Counted from the stretch's first letter, positions 29,613-39,479 are shown. The stretch is DNA of 64,000 nt from Desulfobotulus mexicanus (GCF_006175995.1 NZ_VDMB01000008.1:31490-95489), one strand, 5' to 3'. Numbers and translations: made by a program. Notes: generated from the letters alone by a model not told the origin.

Positions 29613-30647
29613 TCAGACAAGATCATGGAATTCCTGTTTCAGGGTCCGGTTCATCAGGCGCTCTCCGGCTTCACGGGGTGTGCTGCCCTCATAAAGCACA
29701 CGATACACCTCATTGCATATGGGCAGCTCCACACCAAGCTTTGCCGAAAGATTATACACGGAACGGGCGGACTTCACTCCTTCCGCCACCATGCGCATTT
29801 CTTTGAGGATCTCATCCAGAGACTTTCCCTCCCCCAGAAGCTGACCTAAGGTGTGGTTACGGCTTAATGCTCCGGTACAGGTAAGCATAAGATCACCTAC
29901 ACCGGAAAGACCGGAAAAGGTATGGGGATTGGCACCCATGGCCACACCCAGCCGACGGATTTCCGCCAGCCCACGGGTAATAAGAGCTGCCCGTGTATTC
30001 AGCCCCAGCCCCATGCCATCGGCAACACCTGCGGCAATGGCAATGACATTTTTCATGGCCCCGCCCACCTCAACGCCCATAACATCATCGCTCGTATAAA
30101 CCCGAAAAACGGGGCTTGCAAATATTTTCTGAACTTTGCTGACATTGTTGGCATCTTTGGAAGCCACAGTCACCACAGTGGGACGTTTTTCACCCACTTC
30201 CCGGGCAAAACTTGGACCGGACAGGACAGCCAGCTGCTCTTCGGGAATATGCAGAATCTCTTCTTTGAGAATCCCCGTCATGGTTTTATGTGTGACATTT
30301 TCAATGCCTTTGGAAGCCGTCACAAGGATGGCTTTTTCTGAAATCATTGATGCTGCCCTGCGTGCCGTCTCCCGCATCACATGGGAAGGCACCACAAAAA
30401 GCACCAGATCCTTATCCTTCAGGGCCTCTTCCATATCACTTGTGGCCACAAGGTTTTCCGGCAGCATAATCCCCGGAAGATAGGTTCTGTTTTCCCTGTG
30501 TTCCGCAATTTCCATGGCCACATCCGGCTCATAAACCCACAGCCTGACAGGATAACCCTTCTCCGCCAAAAGCATGGCCAGAGCCGTTCCCCAGCTGCCA
30601 CCTCCCAGAACCCCTATGTGAAAATCTGCTGTTTTCCCATGCGGCAT
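29613..30647 (-). CDS. gpsA: NAD(P)-dependent glycerol-3-phosphate dehydrogenase
   Basis: Reduces dihydroxyacetone phosphate to sn-glycerol-3-phosphate for phospholipid synthesis. 344 residues; the nucleotide-binding GVLGGGSWGTALAMLLA is at residues 12-29, VTASKGIEN and AVLSGPSFAREV follow, and the catalytic Lys lies in EVGGAMKNVIAIAAG. The C-terminal substrate domain (TFSGLSGVGDLMLTC) is complete. Element F touches its 3' end and element A lies upstream, so this gene is bracketed by two repeat copies. Confidence 0.96.
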   Translation of the reverse strand: MPHGKTADFHIGVLGGGSWGTALAMLLAEKGYPVRLWVYEPDVAMEIAEHRENRTYLPGIMLPENLVATSDMEEALKDKDLVLFVVPSHVMRETARRAASMISEKAILVTASKGIENVTHKTMTGILKEEILHIPEEQLAVLSGPSFAREVGEKRPTVVTVASKDANNVSKVQKIFASPVFRVYTSDDVMGVEVGGAMKNVIAIAAGVADGMGLGLNTRAALITRGLAEIRRLGVAMGANPHTFSGLSGVGDLMLTCTGALSRNHTLGQLLGEGKSLDEILKEMRMVAEGVKSARSVYNLSAKLGVELPICNEVYRVLYEGSTPREAGERLMNRTLKQEFHDLV

Positions 30648-30672
30648 AAGTCCACCCTTAGATAGTTTTTCT

Positions 30673-30851
30673 GTAAGTATTCAGCACAGTTTATTCCGAA
30701 CTGCCAATGCTGTAATTGCAGCAGCTTCGTACTGCTACAAGGCTCCGTGGCTATTTGCAAGTGACATTGCAATCGTTTGGGATCAGAGCTTTGCAGGCCT
30801 GTGCATCTGCCTTGCAGGTATGGTACCTGGAAAACTGTACTGAACTGTTAC
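30673..30851. repeat. Short element with inverted ends (copy A, 179 bp)
   Basis: The left end GTAAGTATTCAGCACAGTTT and the complement of the right end GTAACAGTTCAGTACAGTTT form imperfect terminal inverted repeats. Positions 30673-30804 match the complement of 36381-36512 at 121 of 132 bases with no gaps. The right 50 nt match the complement of the other end of that copy, so copy A looks like copy B lacking about 165 nt. Inside are the dyads TTGCAA-GTGACA-TTGCAA and CAGGCCTG. It lies in the gpsA-gyrA gap. Confidence 0.85.
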
Positions 30852-30916
30852 TTTTTTCTCAGGTTTACGGCATTAACAAACATGAGCAGGATTACTCCAA
30901 GCCATTAAAACAGACC

Positions 30917-33415
30917 TTATTCATCCTGATCCAGATCCACAGGCGCACATTCCCCTCCATCCCCTTCTCCGTTCACGGTATCTCCATCCTCCTGCGCCTC
31001 CTCATCCAGCCTTGCGGCATCAATGAGTCTTTCCGCTTCTTCCAGCTGAATAAGCCGGACTCCCTGGGTTGCACGGCCAATGACGGAGATACTGCATGCA
31101 GCCATACGAATCAGGCGGCCCTTATCGGAAACCAGCATAACATCATCGGATTCATCCGTGAGAACCATGGCCACGACCTTACCATTACGGCCATCGGTTC
31201 GGATACCGATAACACCCTTACCACCACGGCGCTGCATGGGGAAGGCCTCCACCTCTGTTCTTTTACCATAGCCGTTTTCCGTAGCCGTAAACAGGGTGCT
31301 GCCATGGCCTGTAACCTCCATACCGACAATATAATCGTCTTCAGCCATACGCAGCCCCCGGACTCCCCGGGAAACCCGCCCCATGGGCCTTACATCAGAT
31401 TCAGAAAAACGGATGGCCTGACCCTGGGCAGATGTCAGCAGAACTTCCTTGCTTCCATCGGTGATCCTTGCGGCAATGAGGGCATCCCCTTCCACAAGGT
31501 CAATTGCAATAATCCCTCCGGCCCTGCGCCTGGAATAGGCCATGAGGTCAGTTTTCTTCACAAGCCCGTTCCGGGTGGTCATGAGGATGTATCTCCCCTC
31601 CTCAAATTCCGGCACAGCCAGAACCGTACTCAGTTTTTCATCCGGTGCCAGATCCAGAAAATTCACAATGGCTTTACCCCGGCTGGTCCTGCCGCCCTGG
31701 GGAAGTTCCCAGACCTTGGACCAGTAAACTTTGCCGAGGTTGGTGAAGAAAAGGAAGGTATGGTGGGTGGAAGCCACAAAAAGCTTTGTGACAAAATCCT
31801 CATCACGGGTGGTCATGGCCGTCTTACCTCTGCCGCCACGCCGCTGGCTCTGATACAGGGTAATGGGATTACGCTTGATATATCCGGTACGGGTCAGGGT
31901 AACCACCATGTCTTCTTCGGCAATGAGATCCTCCATGCCAATTTCTCTGGTGGATTCCACAATTTCCGAACGGCGGCTGTCTCCGAACTCTTCTTTGAGA
32001 TTAACCAGTTCTTCTTTGATCAGATTCATGACAATGGTTTCACTGCCTAAAATTTCCTTGAACCAGGCAATGTCTTTCATAATCGAATCATATTCTTCAA
32101 GAATGCGGTCCCTCTCCAGGCCGGTCAGTCTTTGCAGCCGCATATCGAGAATAGCCTGAGACTGCAAAGCAGAAAGCCCGAAACGGGTCATCAGACCTTC
32201 TTTGGCCTCCACCGGAGAAGAAGACTTACGGATCAGGGCCACCACTTCATCAATATTATCCAGAGCTATTTTAAGGCCCTCAAGGATATGAGCCCTTGCC
32301 TGGGCCTTTTTCAGATCATAGCGGGTACGACGTATAATTACTTCTTTTCTGTGGCGGATGAAGTGGATCAGCATTTCTTTCAGAGTAAGAACTTCAGGCC
32401 GGTTATTCACCACCGCAAGGAAGATGATGCCAAAGCTGTTCTGAAGCTGGGTATGCTTGAAAAGCTGATTTAACACCACCTCGTGCATGGCATCCTTTTT
32501 CAGGCCTATGGCGATGCGCATGCCATCCCTGTCGGACTCATCCCGGATGTAACTGATACCCTCCAGCAGTTTGTCCCGTACCATTTCATGAATCGCCTTG
32601 ACCAGACGGGCCTTGTTAACCTGATAGGGCAGCTCCTTGACCACAAGGGTCTCCACATTCTGAGAATCCGTTTCCAGATCCAGCAGAGCCCTTACCCGAA
32701 TGATCCCACGGCCTGTCCTGTACGCTTCCACAATACCGGATTTTCCGTAAATAATTCCACCCGTGGGAAAGTCCGGCCCCGGAAGAATAGAGAGAAGCTC
32801 TGTGACATCAATTTCCGGGTTCTCTATAACCGCAATAATGGCATCCGCCACCTCACGCAGGTTGTGAGGCGGTATATTGGTGGCCATACCCACGGCAATA
32901 CCCGAAGAACCGTTAACCAGAAGTGCCGGAAAACGGGTGGGAAGAACCAGAGGCTCTTCCAGGGATTCATCATAGTTTGTGATAAATTCGACGGTTTCCT
33001 TATCAAGATCCGCCAGCATTTCCTGGGCCAGACGCTGCATGCGGATTTCCGTATAACGCATGGCAGCCGGAGAATCTCCGTCAATGGAGCCGAAGTTCCC
33101 CTGCCCGTCCACCAAAGGATAGCGCATGGAGAAATTCTGGGCCATACGAACAATGGTGTCATAAACTGCCGTATCACCATGGGGATGGTATTTACCAATG
33201 ACATCACCCACAATACGCGCAGATTTTTTGTAAGGGCGGTTCCAGTCATTCTTGAGTTCCCGCATGGCAAAAAGCACACGGCGATGCACAGGTTTCAGGC
33301 CGTCCCGCACATCCGGCAGGGCCCGACCAATAATAACGCTCATGGCATACTCAAGGTAGGACTGCCGCATCTCTTTCTCGATGCTGATCTCCGAACCCAA
33401 CTCTGTATCGATCAT
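30917..33415 (-). CDS. gyrA: DNA gyrase subunit A
   Basis: Cuts and rejoins DNA to introduce negative supercoils together with GyrB. 832 residues from ATG 33415 (AGGA upstream, N-terminus [16 protein letters not shown]); a frame extending 17 codons further is less likely. The catalytic Tyr121 is in AMRYTEIRM. The quinolone-resistance region reads [10 protein letters not shown], so the E. coli Ser83 position is Thr, a residue also found as wild type in other genera. The GyrA box QRRGGRGK marks it as gyrase rather than topoisomerase IV. The C-terminal tail is very acidic. gyrB is not adjacent. Confidence 0.97.
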   Translation of the reverse strand: MIDTELGSEISIEKEMRQSYLEYAMSVIIGRALPDVRDGLKPVHRRVLFAMRELKNDWNRPYKKSARIVGDVIGKYHPHGDTAVYDTIVRMAQNFSMRYPLVDGQGNFGSIDGDSPAAMRYTEIRMQRLAQEMLADLDKETVEFITNYDESLEEPLVLPTRFPALLVNGSSGIAVGMATNIPPHNLREVADAIIAVIENPEIDVTELLSILPGPDFPTGGIIYGKSGIVEAYRTGRGIIRVRALLDLETDSQNVETLVVKELPYQVNKARLVKAIHEMVRDKLLEGISYIRDESDRDGMRIAIGLKKDAMHEVVLNQLFKHTQLQNSFGIIFLAVVNNRPEVLTLKEMLIHFIRHRKEVIIRRTRYDLKKAQARAHILEGLKIALDNIDEVVALIRKSSSPVEAKEGLMTRFGLSALQSQAILDMRLQRLTGLERDRILEEYDSIMKDIAWFKEILGSETIVMNLIKEELVNLKEEFGDSRRSEIVESTREIGMEDLIAEEDMVVTLTRTGYIKRNPITLYQSQRRGGRGKTAMTTRDEDFVTKLFVASTHHTFLFFTNLGKVYWSKVWELPQGGRTSRGKAIVNFLDLAPDEKLSTVLAVPEFEEGRYILMTTRNGLVKKTDLMAYSRRRAGGIIAIDLVEGDALIAARITDGSKEVLLTSAQGQAIRFSESDVRPMGRVSRGVRGLRMAEDDYIVGMEVTGHGSTLFTATENGYGKRTEVEAFPMQRRGGKGVIGIRTDGRNGKVVAMVLTDESDDVMLVSDKGRLIRMAACSISVIGRATQGVRLIQLEEAERLIDAARLDEEAQEDGDTVNGEGDGGECAPVDLDQDE

Positions 33416-33611
33416 GGACACATCCTGCTTTCCGTGGAAAAGCACCTGTACCGGGAATAAACCCAAGATGCTTCCATTTTATGTTTTTTATTTCCCCTTA
33501 CGCCATTACGGCTCTTCTGAAACACCGCCAGAATAAAGGATCGGCGCAAACGTGCTATCATAACATTCTTCAGTAAAGCCTGCGACCCTTTTTCAGGTAT
33601 TTTATTCAAAA

Positions 33612-33659
33612 GAAACAAAAAAACAAAGGCCGCATCCGCCCGAAAGCAGATACGACCTT
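33612..33659 (-). terminator. Rho-independent terminator after the thiolase gene
   Basis: In minus sense AAGGTCGTATC pairs with GATGCGGCCTT (11 bp including G-U pairs), followed by TGTTTTTTTG. It lies 36 nt past the thiolase stop and upstream of gyrA, so gyrA is probably transcribed separately. Confidence 0.85.
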
Positions 33660-33695
33660 CACATACAAAAATATCAGAAATCAAAAACTAAAGAG

Positions 33696-34985
33696 CTATG
33701 CCTTTTCCACGATCATGGCCATACCCATACCGCCACCTATGCACATGGAAATAATGCCTGTACCATAACCCTTGCGCTGCATCTGATACATGCCCGTCAC
33801 CATCTGCCGGGCACCAGTAGCTCCGATGGGATGGCCGATGGAAATTCCGGAGCCCAGCTCATTGGGTTTTTCAAAATCAATACCAAGCTCCATCATGCAA
33901 CCGATGGCCTGACCGGCAAAGGCTTCATTGAGCTCAATCATATCAATGTCGCCCATCTGCATCCCGGTACGGGCAAGGAGCTTGCGGATGGCAGGAACAG
34001 GGCCTAAGCCCATGAATGCCGGATCCATACCGCCGGAAGCAAAACCCTTGATTTTGATAATGGGCGTAAGGCCCAACTCTTTGGCCTTCTCCGCCGACAT
34101 CATCAGTACGGCAGCGGCACCATCATTGATACCGGAAGCATTGCCTGCGGTTACGGAACCGTCCTTTTTGAAGGCGGCCTTCATTTTGCCCATTTTTTCC
34201 ATGCTGGTTTCCATGGGCCGCTCATCGGTCTCCACAATGGTATCACCCTTGCGGCCCTTAATCACCACAGGAGCAATTTCCGACTTGAAGGTACCGTTTT
34301 TAATGGCTTCCATGGCTCTGGCGTGGCTGAGGACGGCAATCTTATCCTGATCCTCACGGGAGATACCATATTTACCCACAATATTTTCAGCGGTAATCCC
34401 CATATGGTAGCCATAGAAGATTTCGTAAAGACCATCATAAACCATCAGGTCATGGACAGGGCCCACACCGGTAAGCTCCATGCGGTGTCCCCAGCGGGCC
34501 TTGAGCAGCGCCATGGGTGTATTACTCATGCTTTCCTGCCCACCGGCGAGAACCACTTCCGCATCACCCGTCATAATAGCCTGGGCACCCAGGGCAATGG
34601 CCTTGAGGCCGGAACCACAGACCTTGTTCACAGTAAAAGCAGGAGTCTCCTTGGAAAGTCCAGCACGGATCATGGACTGACGGGCCGGGTTCTGTCCCTG
34701 CCCTGCCTGCAGCACGTTACCCATGATCACTTCATCAATGGCAATGGGCTTGAAGGCCTCGTCATAGTCATAGCCTCCTGCTTCCAGCTCAATGCGACCC
34801 AGACCCTTGAGCTTATCCGGACAAAATGACTCCATTTCGGCACTGGGCTGGGGACGCAGACCTGCTTTTTTCAAAACGTCCTTCATGACCGTGGCACCAA
34901 GATCCACACAGGAAACGTCCTTGAGTATGCCACCAAAAGCACCGACTGCTGTCCGAGATCCACTGACAATAACTACTTCTTTCAT
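33696..34985 (-). CDS. Acetyl-CoA C-acetyltransferase (thiolase)
   Basis: Condenses or cleaves acetyl-CoA/acetoacetyl-CoA. 429 residues. The acyl-enzyme Cys is in NKVCGSGLKA, the second active-site block is NEAFAGQAI, the His is in GHPIGATGAR and the C-terminal Cys in MCIGGGMGMAM. Compared with ordinary thiolases of about 393 residues there is an extra stretch of about 35 residues (containing SFCPDKLKGLGRIELEAGG) between KKAGLRP and the DEVIMGNVLQ block. GGAGG precedes the ATG. The single-gene context gives no pathway; roles in beta-oxidation, ketone-body or polyhydroxyalkanoate metabolism are all possible. Confidence 0.92.
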   Translation of the reverse strand: MKEVVIVSGSRTAVGAFGGILKDVSCVDLGATVMKDVLKKAGLRPQPSAEMESFCPDKLKGLGRIELEAGGYDYDEAFKPIAIDEVIMGNVLQAGQGQNPARQSMIRAGLSKETPAFTVNKVCGSGLKAIALGAQAIMTGDAEVVLAGGQESMSNTPMALLKARWGHRMELTGVGPVHDLMVYDGLYEIFYGYHMGITAENIVGKYGISREDQDKIAVLSHARAMEAIKNGTFKSEIAPVVIKGRKGDTIVETDERPMETSMEKMGKMKAAFKKDGSVTAGNASGINDGAAAVLMMSAEKAKELGLTPIIKIKGFASGGMDPAFMGLGPVPAIRKLLARTGMQMGDIDMIELNEAFAGQAIGCMMELGIDFEKPNELGSGISIGHPIGATGARQMVTGMYQMQRKGYGTGIISMCIGGGMGMAMIVEKA

Positions 34986-35191
34986 TCTTTTATCCTCCTT
35001 AGCGATGACGAGTGCCCCCGCACTGTGTTATACGCAATTTTCCCCGAGTTTTCAGAAACGCTAACCGGATACAGCGGGAAAGTCAACAATCAGGTGAACA
35101 AAGCACCCCTTTTAAAAACGGCGTTGCAGCTAAAACCCAAAAAAACCCAACCATCAAAGCTCCAGAGGCTTTCGAAAGGAAAAATGATCCC

Positions 35192-35971
35192 ATGTGTCTC
35201 ATTCTCTTTGCAGTGCAGCAGCACCCGGACTGGCCCCTTATCGTAGCGGCCAACAGGGACGAATTCCACAAACGCCCCACAGAACCAGCCCGTTTAAGGA
35301 AAACATCTCCCTCTGTGCTTGCGGGAAAAGATCTCCAGGAAGGAGGAACATGGATGGGCATTGTTCCAGAAACCCTTTTGTTTGCAGCCCTAACCAACTA
35401 CAGAGATCCTTTATCCAGAAAAAATCCGGCACCCTCAAGGGGCCATATCGTGGAACAGGCCCTTGGGTCTGCTGAGGATATGGAGCCTTTTCTAAAAAAA
35501 TTAAAAAAAGAAGGCACTAACTTCAACGGCTTCAACCTGATCTTCGGCACCCCTGAAAAGCTTTTTTATTACAGCAACCAGACAGAAAAGAGCCTTGTGA
35601 TTCCTCCCGGCGTGCACGGCCTTTCCAATCATCTGCTGGGCACGCCGTGGCCCAAGGTGACAAAGGGATGCAGGCTACTGGATCAGGCCATTAAGAAAGG
35701 GGCTGAAGAAGAAGACTTCTTTCTTCTGCTGCAGGATCGCTCCATGCCGGAAGACAGGGAGCTTCCGGACACAGGCATGGGACTTGAGTGGGAAAGAATT
35801 CTTGCACCGCTCTTCATTGTCCACCCCCTTTACGGGACACGGAGCAGCACGACGCTGAAGGTACACTGCAGCGGAGAGTTTTTTTTCACAGAAATAAGCT
35901 GGGATGAAAGGGGAAAGGAAACGGGGAGGGTCCGTTTTACGGGGCAGGGCAAACGCCCCTTTATGCCTTAA
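35192..35971 (+). CDS. TANGO2/NRDE-family protein
   Basis: 259 residues. The mature-type start MCLILFA places Cys at position 2, and the family signature NRDE occurs at about residue 21 (AANRDEFHKRP). The fold is related to N-terminal nucleophile hydrolases, so Cys2 may be catalytic after Met removal. TANGO2 homologues have been linked to lipid and heme handling, but the bacterial function is not established. The frame is open 60 codons further upstream; I chose ATG 35192 because it creates the conserved Met-Cys start and has AAGGA upstream. It is divergent from the thiolase. Confidence 0.88.
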   Translation: MCLILFAVQQHPDWPLIVAANRDEFHKRPTEPARLRKTSPSVLAGKDLQEGGTWMGIVPETLLFAALTNYRDPLSRKNPAPSRGHIVEQALGSAEDMEPFLKKLKKEGTNFNGFNLIFGTPEKLFYYSNQTEKSLVIPPGVHGLSNHLLGTPWPKVTKGCRLLDQAIKKGAEEEDFFLLLQDRSMPEDRELPDTGMGLEWERILAPLFIVHPLYGTRSSTTLKVHCSGEFFFTEISWDERGKETGRVRFTGQGKRPFMP

Positions 35972-35984
35972 GCATACACTTTTT

Positions 35985-36078
35985 ACCAGGCAGCAGCACG
36001 CTTCCCAAAAAGACGCATATGCACACCGGCCATTTGTTCGTGACGCAATCCGGCACTCAAGCTGAAAAGCCCAAGCCC
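35985..36078 (+). repeat. Partial copy (E) of the intergenic element family
   Basis: The segment from 36040 reads GTGACGCAATCCGGCACTCA followed by AGCTGAAAAGCCC. It closely matches 39895-39933 (GTGACGCAATCCGACGCTCA, AGCTGAAAAACCC). Upstream it keeps a degraded AGCACGCTTCCCAA resembling the element end. No right end is seen. Confidence 0.6.
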
Positions 36079-36165
36079 TTTACGGGAGCAAAATGCCTAT
36101 GTACCCTATGCAAAGCCCAACTGCAAGCAAATAAAACGACAATTATTTGAAATAAAAAAGCAAAC

Positions 36166-36512
36166 GTAACTGCTTAGCACAGTTTCCCAAGTACCATACC
36201 CGCAAGACAGATGCAAAGGCCCCAGGCTATTTGCCCGTGACGCAATCTTATTCGGGAGCTTCTTGCCCTGTGCGGAAGCGGCAAAAACTCCCCGCCACAG
36301 GCAGGATAAGCTTTTTGATTACCATGGCAGTCTTAAGCACGCTGCCTTTGTGGCGGCTCAAACAGTTTGCCGCTTCTTTCGCACAGGCCTGCGAAACTCT
36401 GATCCGAAACGATTGCAATGTCACTTGCAAATAGCCACGGAGCCTTGCAGCAGTACGACGCTGCTGCAACTACAGCATTGGCAGTCAGAAATGAACCGTG
36501 CTGAATACTTAC
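36166..36512. repeat. Short element with inverted ends (copy B, 347 bp, longest)
   Basis: The left end GTAACTGCTTAGCACAGTTT and the complement of the right end GTAAGTATTCAGCACGGTTC pair as terminal inverted repeats. The right 132 nt match copy A in inverted orientation at 92% identity; the left 50 nt match the other end of copy A. Between them lie about 165 nt absent from A, largely a nested hairpin at 36267-36387. The right end abuts the rarA stop codon (8 nt away). Confidence 0.85.
36267..36387. repeat. Nested long inverted repeat inside copy B
   Basis: The arms pair in register. CCTGTGCG...AAGCGGCAAA at 36267 onward matches the complement of TTTGCCGCTT...CGCACAGG ending at 36387. Further in, CCGCCACAGGCAG (36292-36304) matches the complement of CTGCCTTTGTGGCGG (36342-36356) with a 2-nt bulge. 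About 40 nt per arm, with a loop of about 37 nt. It may be a second small element inserted in the first, or part of a full-length form. Confidence 0.75.
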
Positions 36513-36519
36513 CAAAAAT

Positions 36520-37863
36520 CTAAGACTTCTTCCGGGCAGTTTCCCTTATTCTGCGCCAGCCATCCATGCGCTGGGCCACCAGCTTTTCATAGCCCCGGTC
36601 CGTGGGCGTATAATATCTGTCCTGCAAAAGAGCATCAGGAAGATAATCCTGGGGCACATAGGCATCTTTGAAGTCATGGGCATAGCGGTACTCCCTGCCG
36701 TAACCAAGATCCGCCATCAGGCCTGTGGGAGCGTTTCGGATATGCAGAGGAACAGGCGAAGCACCGGTTTCCCGGATACGGGCCACCACAGCCTTCTGGG
36801 CCATATAGACTGCATTGCTTTTGGGTGCCGTGGCCAGATAGACGGCCGCCTGAGCCAAAGCTCCCTCCCCTTCGGGAGAACCCAGAAAACGGTAGGACTC
36901 CATGGCTGAAAGAGCAAGGGCCAGTGCGCCCGGATCGGCCATACCCACATCCTCCGAAGCAAAACGGACCATGCGCCGGGCCAGATACAAAGGATCTTCT
37001 CCGGCTTCCAGCATGCGGAAAAGCCAGTACAATGCTCCGTCCGGATCACTGCCCCGCATACTTTTATGAAAAGCTGAGATCAGATTGAAGTGGGAGTCTC
37101 CGGCCTTGTCATGGCGCAGTGCCCTATCCCCGAATACCGCAGCCAGATCCTCCTTTATAATAACCCTCTCCCTGCGACTTCCGTCTCCAAGGCAGTGAAA
37201 GGCCGCCATTTCCAGCCCGGAAAGAGCCGCCCTCATATCTCCATCAGCCATTTCCGCCAGAAGGCCAAGCTCATCATCACCTGCCGTAATACTCAGCCTG
37301 CCAAGCCCCCTTTCTGTATCCAAAAGAGCCCGCTTCAGTACTCCGACACAGGCTTCCTGCAATACTGGCTGCAGCACCAGCACCTTGCACCGGGAAAGCA
37401 GAGCAGCGATCACCTCAAAGGATGGGTTTTCCGTGGTTGCGCCAATGAGGGTAATGAGACCTTCTTCCACATGCTGAAGAAAGGCATCCTGCTGGGCCTT
37501 GTTGAAACGGTGGATCTCATCCACAAAAAGAAGGGTTCCCCTGCCATTTATACGCCTTCGGGTACGGGCTTCTTCAATAATCTTGCGAACCTCCTGCACA
37601 CCGGAAAACACGGCAGAAATCTGAACAAAACCCTTTTGCGTCTCCTTTGCAAGCACCCTTGCAAGGCTGGTTTTTCCGCAACCCGGAGGCCCCCAGAGAA
37701 TCATGGAAAAGAGGCGATCCCCATCCACAGCACGGCGCAGCACCGATCCTTTAGACAGAAGATGCTCCTGCCCGGCAATATCTTCCAGAGAATCCGGACG
37801 CATTCTTTCAGCAAGGGGCTTTTCCGTATAATCAGAACCATCCTGTACAAAGAGATCCTCCAT
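36520..37863 (-). CDS. rarA: Replication-associated recombination protein A (AAA+ ATPase)
   Basis: RarA/MgsA, related to clamp-loader subunits and eukaryotic WRNIP1, acts at stalled replication forks. 447 residues. Walker A is [15 protein letters not shown], Walker B is [15 protein letters not shown], sensor 1 is [13 protein letters not shown] and the C-terminal tetramerisation region has [20 protein letters not shown]. The start ATG 37863 has GAAAGG at 7 nt; a GTG five codons upstream is an alternative. It lies 23 nt downstream of der on the same strand. Confidence 0.95.
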   Translation of the reverse strand: MEDLFVQDGSDYTEKPLAERMRPDSLEDIAGQEHLLSKGSVLRRAVDGDRLFSMILWGPPGCGKTSLARVLAKETQKGFVQISAVFSGVQEVRKIIEEARTRRRINGRGTLLFVDEIHRFNKAQQDAFLQHVEEGLITLIGATTENPSFEVIAALLSRCKVLVLQPVLQEACVGVLKRALLDTERGLGRLSITAGDDELGLLAEMADGDMRAALSGLEMAAFHCLGDGSRRERVIIKEDLAAVFGDRALRHDKAGDSHFNLISAFHKSMRGSDPDGALYWLFRMLEAGEDPLYLARRMVRFASEDVGMADPGALALALSAMESYRFLGSPEGEGALAQAAVYLATAPKSNAVYMAQKAVVARIRETGASPVPLHIRNAPTGLMADLGYGREYRYAHDFKDAYVPQDYLPDALLQDRYYTPTDRGYEKLVAQRMDGWRRIRETARKKS

Positions 37864-37886
37864 GAAAAAGCCTTTCACCTTTCTGC

Positions 37887-39299
37887 CTAACGGTTTCTGC
37901 GCTTACGACTCCGCCTTGTTGCCTGCAGCTTTTTCAGAAGAGCAGGAGAGGGCTTACTTTTTTTACCGCTGTAATCGGTCCGGCCGCTTCTCTCCCTGAA
38001 TTCAACTCGAATGGGCGTCATATCCAACCCAAGGGCTTCCCGGATCTGATTGACCAGATACCTTTTATAGGAAAAATGAATGGCATCCGGATAATTGGTG
38101 ACAAGGGCAAAGGTGGGGGGCGCATTTTTCACCTGGGAAGCAAAATAAAACTTGATGCGCTTGCCATTGTGGAGGGATGGCTCTGTCCGGGCTGTGGCAT
38201 CCTCAATAATCCGGTTGAGGTGACTGGTACTGACCTGGGTGATGTACTGTTCATGCACCTTATCGATCATGGGAAAGAGCTTGGTCACCCGCTGCCCAGT
38301 CAGGGCGGAAATGGTCAGAACAGGCGCATACCCTAAAAACTTGGCCTCCATGCCAATATCTTCTTTCATACGCTTCACATCTTTTTTTTCCGGCGGCACC
38401 AGATCCCACTTGTTGCATACAAAAATACAACCACAACCTCTGTCACTGGCATAGCCTGCCACCCGGACATCCTGATCCGTAACCCCTTCGGCGGCATCCA
38501 GGAGAACCAGCGCCACCTCACAGCGTTCCAGACTTTTCAGAGCCTTGATAACAGAATACTTTTCAACGCGATGAGTGACCTTGCCCTTCCGCCGTATCCC
38601 AGCGGTATCAATGAAAAGATAGGATTTACCGCCAAAACGCACAAGGGAATCCACGGAATCACGGGTGGTGCCCGCCACCTCACTGACCACCATACGCTCT
38701 TCCCCAAGAAGACGGTTGATCAGGGAAGATTTACCTGCATTGGGCCTTCCCACCACAGCCACCCGGACCGGACCTTCTGGCTGAATCCCTTCGTCTACCC
38801 CGTCACATGGCATATCTGCGGTAAGAACATCCATGAAATCCGAAAAACCATACCCGTGCTCTGCGGATAAAGGAAAGGGCTCCTCTACTCCCAGAGCATA
38901 AAAATCATTCAGCGCCACCTCATGCTTTTCTCCGTCAATCTTATTCACAAGACAGAAAAAAGACTTTCCCCTGGCCCGCAAAAGCTCCACCAGATCCCGG
39001 TCATAGTAGGAGATGCCACTCTTACCATCCACCACAAGCACAACATAATCCGCATCCTCCAAAGCCAGCTCCACCTGGGCCCGGATGTGAGAAGCAAAGG
39101 AGTCCGCATCATTGGAAAGGAACCCGCCGGTATCCACCAGAATAAAGGATTTGTCTTCCCATCGGGCATCACCGAAGTGGCGGTCCCTTGTCACCCCCGG
39201 CATGTCATCGACAATGGCATCCCGACTCCGGGTCATACGATTGAACAGGGTGGACTTGCCCACATTGGGGCGTCCCACAAGGGCGACCACTGGCTTCAT
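37887..39299 (-). CDS. der: Ribosome biogenesis GTPase Der
   Basis: Essential GTPase with two tandem G domains, needed for 50S assembly. 470 residues. The first domain has GRPNVGKST and DTGGF; the second has GRPNAGKSS, DTAGIRRK and NKWD. A KH-like domain and a very basic tail (residues about 440-470) follow. AAGGA sits 9 nt before ATG 39299 but directly abuts an ATG three codons earlier, so 39299 is preferred. Confidence 0.96.
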   Translation of the reverse strand: MKPVVALVGRPNVGKSTLFNRMTRSRDAIVDDMPGVTRDRHFGDARWEDKSFILVDTGGFLSNDADSFASHIRAQVELALEDADYVVLVVDGKSGISYYDRDLVELLRARGKSFFCLVNKIDGEKHEVALNDFYALGVEEPFPLSAEHGYGFSDFMDVLTADMPCDGVDEGIQPEGPVRVAVVGRPNAGKSSLINRLLGEERMVVSEVAGTTRDSVDSLVRFGGKSYLFIDTAGIRRKGKVTHRVEKYSVIKALKSLERCEVALVLLDAAEGVTDQDVRVAGYASDRGCGCIFVCNKWDLVPPEKKDVKRMKEDIGMEAKFLGYAPVLTISALTGQRVTKLFPMIDKVHEQYITQVSTSHLNRIIEDATARTEPSLHNGKRIKFYFASQVKNAPPTFALVTNYPDAIHFSYKRYLVNQIREALGLDMTPIRVEFRERSGRTDYSGKKSKPSPALLKKLQATRRSRKRRNR

Positions 39300-39431
39300 G
39301 TCATTCATTCCTTATATTGTTTTGGCTTTTTGTCTGAGAAGGTGAAAAACAGGCAAACAGACCTTTAAGATATGCTGCACCAAATGCCTGCCGAAAATCA
39401 AACAAAAAAATAGACACGCCATCCTAACACG

Positions 39432-39474
39432 CCAGAAACAAAACAGGCACTCACATCTCTGTAAGTGCCTGTTT
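39432..39474 (-). terminator. Terminator of the tRNA-Lys/tRNA-Glu transcript
   Basis: AAACAGGCACT and AGTGCCTGTTT form a perfect 11-bp stem with a 12-nt loop. In minus sense it is followed by TGTTTC. It begins 6 nt after tRNA-Glu. The U-tract is short but the stem is strong. Confidence 0.75.
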
Positions 39475-39479
39475 AAATT

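Larger units (their letters stand above)
35972..36519. other. Gene-free region carrying two repeat elements
   Basis: About 550 nt between the convergent TANGO2 and rarA genes. It holds a partial element (35985-36078) and the full copy B (36166-36512). The short frames here translate the repeats and are not conserved as protein, so I see no gene. Confidence 0.75.

Noticed and set aside
30716..32050. A 444-codon plus-strand frame
   Set aside because: It begins in repeat copy A and continues antisense to gyrA; no family resemblance and no ribosome site.
36248..36469. A 73-codon minus frame whose translation resembles that of 30716 onward (RLRGYLQVTLQSF)
   Set aside because: The similarity comes from the shared DNA repeat. 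Substitutions between copies do not favour silent positions and neither frame has a proper start.
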